Assembly: GCA_002633025.1 (NCBI GenBank)
Contig: NMRB01000946.1
Location: 139,849-203,848, forward strand
Direction: 5' to 3'
DNA: 64,000 nucleotides
DNA from: Notospermus geniculatus
Lineage: Eukaryota > Nemertea > Pilidiophora > Heteronemertea > Lineidae
The first letter of the stretch is position 1, and each line of letters begins with the position of its first letter. The translations under genes were made by a program, and so were the position numbers. The notes under the pieces are model-generated. The model saw only the letters and a program-made list of their open reading frames with translations. It searched no databases and was not told the origin of the DNA. This document shows positions 61,091 to 64,000 of this stretch, piece by piece.

Positions 61091-64000
61091 CCTGTTCAGG
61101 TCTTGGGGTTGGAACCTGAAGAAATATGTCTCAGAAAGAATTGGGAGTGAGAATTCAGTATCTTATCCTGTTAAGTTTATATAGGAAAACATTGATAATT
61201 TCTCCAACCAGCTCATGTTAGAGATCTTCAATTGATGTTGTCATCTGTCCACACCATCGCTGGAAATGTCGGTGAGATACGGAGAGTTTGGAATGAGATG
61301 TGACGTGATATCCTGGTAAGGAGAAATTGAATGATGTGTCTGTGGCCGAGGGATGCTCTTTTTTTCAAAAACCTGAGTAATAGCATCATGATGATCCCTT
61401 GAGAAATTGATGTCAATGTTTATTTCACATTCCGTTCTAGCTTTCCAGTTCAAGCCCTGCGTAGGCCAGTTCTTATATTACCTGTTAGTCAGTTCACATT
61501 TTGCCATTAGATCATTAAGAAAATGTTGTATCAGTATTTCTGACTGTAAAATGTCATTACTGTTTGTCATTTACCATTACCAATCCCTTGGCCCTGGAAT
61601 TCTGGAAGGTGGGAAGATGATGAACCTGTAACTGAATCATGGAGAAGGTTAGCGTGTCCTTTTCTCAAGGTTTATAATGTGGATGAATCAGAGAACAACT
61701 TATGAACTTTAATCACAAGATAAAGATAAATCGTGAAACACATGCGATGTATGTGAATCACAAAGCCATGCATGGATGGACGATGACGTTCTTGAGTTAT
61801 GTGATGTGGATGAAGTGATATTTTCCCAATTTGCCTCTATGGTTAAAGTTCGGGTGTTTAAGGACTTTGTATTTGGGCAAAATGGGGAAGATGAAGTGGG
61901 AATACACTGGTTGAATCATGGAGCAGGTCAACACATGATGCCAAGGAATGATGAAGCTGGACAGTATCCGAGGATCTTGAATTGGTACAGATGCGAATAG
62001 AGGACACAGCCAAAAGCAACATATAATTATGGTGTTGGTAATGAAACAGGACTACAACCGAGACGAGAGCAAGATATGATGCAAGTGAATCATAAAGCAG
62101 GACAACACGTGTCTTGTGGCGGTGACAAATCATGAACACCATGAAGCAAGGGCAGCATGTGCAGATCTTGAACTGGGTAAGTATGTTTTTGTTCCCTATG
62201 TTAACTCATGGTCTTGAATCAATTAGTTTCAGCTTTTGTACTAATTCTATGAAAGGCCGGCGAGTTAAAGAGGCAGAGTATTCTTTCTCTGTCCTGCGCT
62301 AAACAGACCCAGACAAGGGAGACCTCTGTTGACAATGTTGTTGAACTACCGCTTATCAACCTCGCCCCAAGTAGAGTAACTGTCGTTCCCAGGGTATCCA
62401 CGTGTGCATTGTATTGTAACACTGGGGCGAAAGGGAAAACTATGGTATTGGAGAATGATGCTATCACCGCTGGTGGCGCCGGCTGTTGACAAAAAGGGGC
62501 AATATCGTGGCCCTTTAAGGCGTGCCGTATAACTAGGAGTACAGTATAATAGACCTCGACATCAATTCTGAAGCATCCTCAGGTGAATTTTAAAGGTTAA
62601 GTTTCAAAACCAGCTTTCAGCTGGTACCTGGGAACCTGGGACTTCTCATAAATGCCATGGATGATAATCCTCCATCATCACCGTTGTCAACATGTCATCA
62701 CAAGTCCTTAAATTTGCAAATCATGTTTGTAGTGCCTTTCTTCATTTTTACTCCAGTTAAGTACACTTGTTATTGTTTGTTGTTGTCGTATATCCGGTAA
62801 GACTATACGGTTGATGAGAGCAGTTCTTTAGAGATTGGTTCTCAGAGTGTTTGATCTTTGGTTCATGATGAATTGCAAGAGACTCGTATCTTAGCAAAAG
62901 AGTCCTTTTAGATGTTGGATAAAAGGCTGCGTACCATTCATCAGGACTGTCTAATGCTATATATATTCTGCCTTGGGGAAAGGTACTAGTCATAGCTTTT
63001 AGAGGCTTGATCAGAGGAGAAGAGGGAGGTTGGGTTAAAACTAAAACGAGTCCTAAAAAGAGAAGCTTTGTCATCTAGAGATATCTTGTTCTATTCTTAC
63101 TCAGTTGAAACAAGCCTCAGAAGAGACTCAAAGCTCAATATGCTGTCCTAAGTGAGAGGACTTAGTTCAATATAGTTGATATTCTTTTAAACTTTTCATC
63201 AACTTTTGAAGTATCTTGTCTCAATATAAGAAGTTTATTTGATGAACACAGGATGAGAAGGAGAAGCTAATCACCAGATATGGGTTTAGATGAAAAACAA
63301 GGCGCACCACAGATCCGTGGCAAGAATTTTGGATCGATACTCCATTGACATGATTGAAAAGGTCTCAGAAAATCTTCATCTCGGTGATCTTTGGAATTAA
63401 ATAAACTGCCAGAGGCAAGGGTTTTATGTCAAAGTAAGATTACTGAGATGTAACTTCATATCCGCTGCCTCCAGAGTTTTTTGTGAGGCAAGTGAAAGAC
63501 ATCTTTCAATGTTAAGGAAGTAATACGTCAAGTAATTCGAACTTGTTTTCTGGAGAAGAGAAAGAATTAGTTGTTAACATTTGGGATAGTAAATGTTCTT
63601 GTGGGAAGAGAATCTGATATTGTATTGTGGGTGTGCGGTAAGAATTCGTGATCTCAGTGGATTTGACATTAGGTCTTCATGAATTCTTTAGTCGTACAGT
63701 TAATCATTTTAATTTGAAAAAAACGTAATGAACTAAACAACCTAATGTATTGAAGAATCTTCTGAAAAGCAACATGAGTTTGGTTTTGTTGGCTTTTCAT
63801 TCATCGCTAACTTAGAAGTATTATTCAGGTATGATCCAATGGTGTGCTCCATTCATTAATAAGAAAAAAAATCATTTTGTTGAGGTTGTCATGCCGCTAT
63901 CAACTCGGGTACGAGACTAATCAAATTAAAGAAATGACATTTTATTATTTTGCCTTTGTGTCGAAGTTCAAAGGATCTTCATTTAAAAAACAGCTCTTTG
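61091..64000. other. no gene recognised; degenerate repeat near 61.63-62.18 kb
   Basis: The words TGAATCATGGAGCAGG, TGAATCATAAAGCAGGACAACA and relatives recur about six times between 61632 and 62160 at irregular spacing. Otherwise only short frames with no recognisable product, so this looks like intergenic DNA downstream of SPO11. Confidence 0.4.

Overview
The window is nuclear DNA from an animal. Its genes are split by GT-AG introns, it carries a tRNA gene with an internal pol III promoter, and it holds five recognisable or partly recognisable metazoan genes among many short inverted-repeat transposons. Runs of N (at 3062, 6659, 9323, 34840-34843, 50576-50587 and 57893) mark a draft assembly. 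Gene content (STIL, MED26, CMPK1, SPO11) and the abundance of TAGGCCTA and ACATGTAC words suit a marine invertebrate, perhaps a deuterostome such as an echinoderm. This placement is an inference, not a demonstration.

Layout. 1-4211: no gene seen; one AT-rich inverted-repeat element. 4212-7697 (-): MED26, with its second exon present twice. 8037-8108 (+): tRNA-Pro(TGG). 8.3-10.5 kb: downstream region of STIL, present twice around a single N. 10591-18227 (-): STIL, 15 exons read here, 5' end not found. 18.2-21.4 kb: the interval between the divergent starts of STIL and CMPK1. 21447-23923 (+): UMP-CMP kinase, complete in six exons. 25.5-30.45 kb (-): an unrecognised gene with an EF-hand pair followed by a basic region. 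32145-33236 (-): a single-exon four-pass membrane protein with a PPxY motif. 35817-60486 (+): SPO11, complete in 12 exons over 24.7 kb. 60.5-64 kb: no gene seen.

The genes do not form a pathway. MED26 acts in transcription, STIL in centriole duplication, CMPK1 in pyrimidine nucleotide phosphorylation and SPO11 in meiotic double-strand breaks. The head-to-head STIL/CMPK1 pair is the same arrangement as in vertebrates.

Most of the unexplained structure is mobile DNA: a 692-bp foldback element with a perfect 9-bp target duplication, two elements with 8-bp duplications, a small MITE present five times between 26.5 and 34 kb, a hairpin-plus-tail family, and several long palindromes. In two places the sequence is duplicated beside a single N, most simply because two haplotypes were both kept. 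Comparing the copies shows transposon insertions present in one and absent in the other. I found no CRISPR array, operon or clearly new multi-gene system. All exon limits come from reading splice signals and remembered homologues by eye; no search was run.
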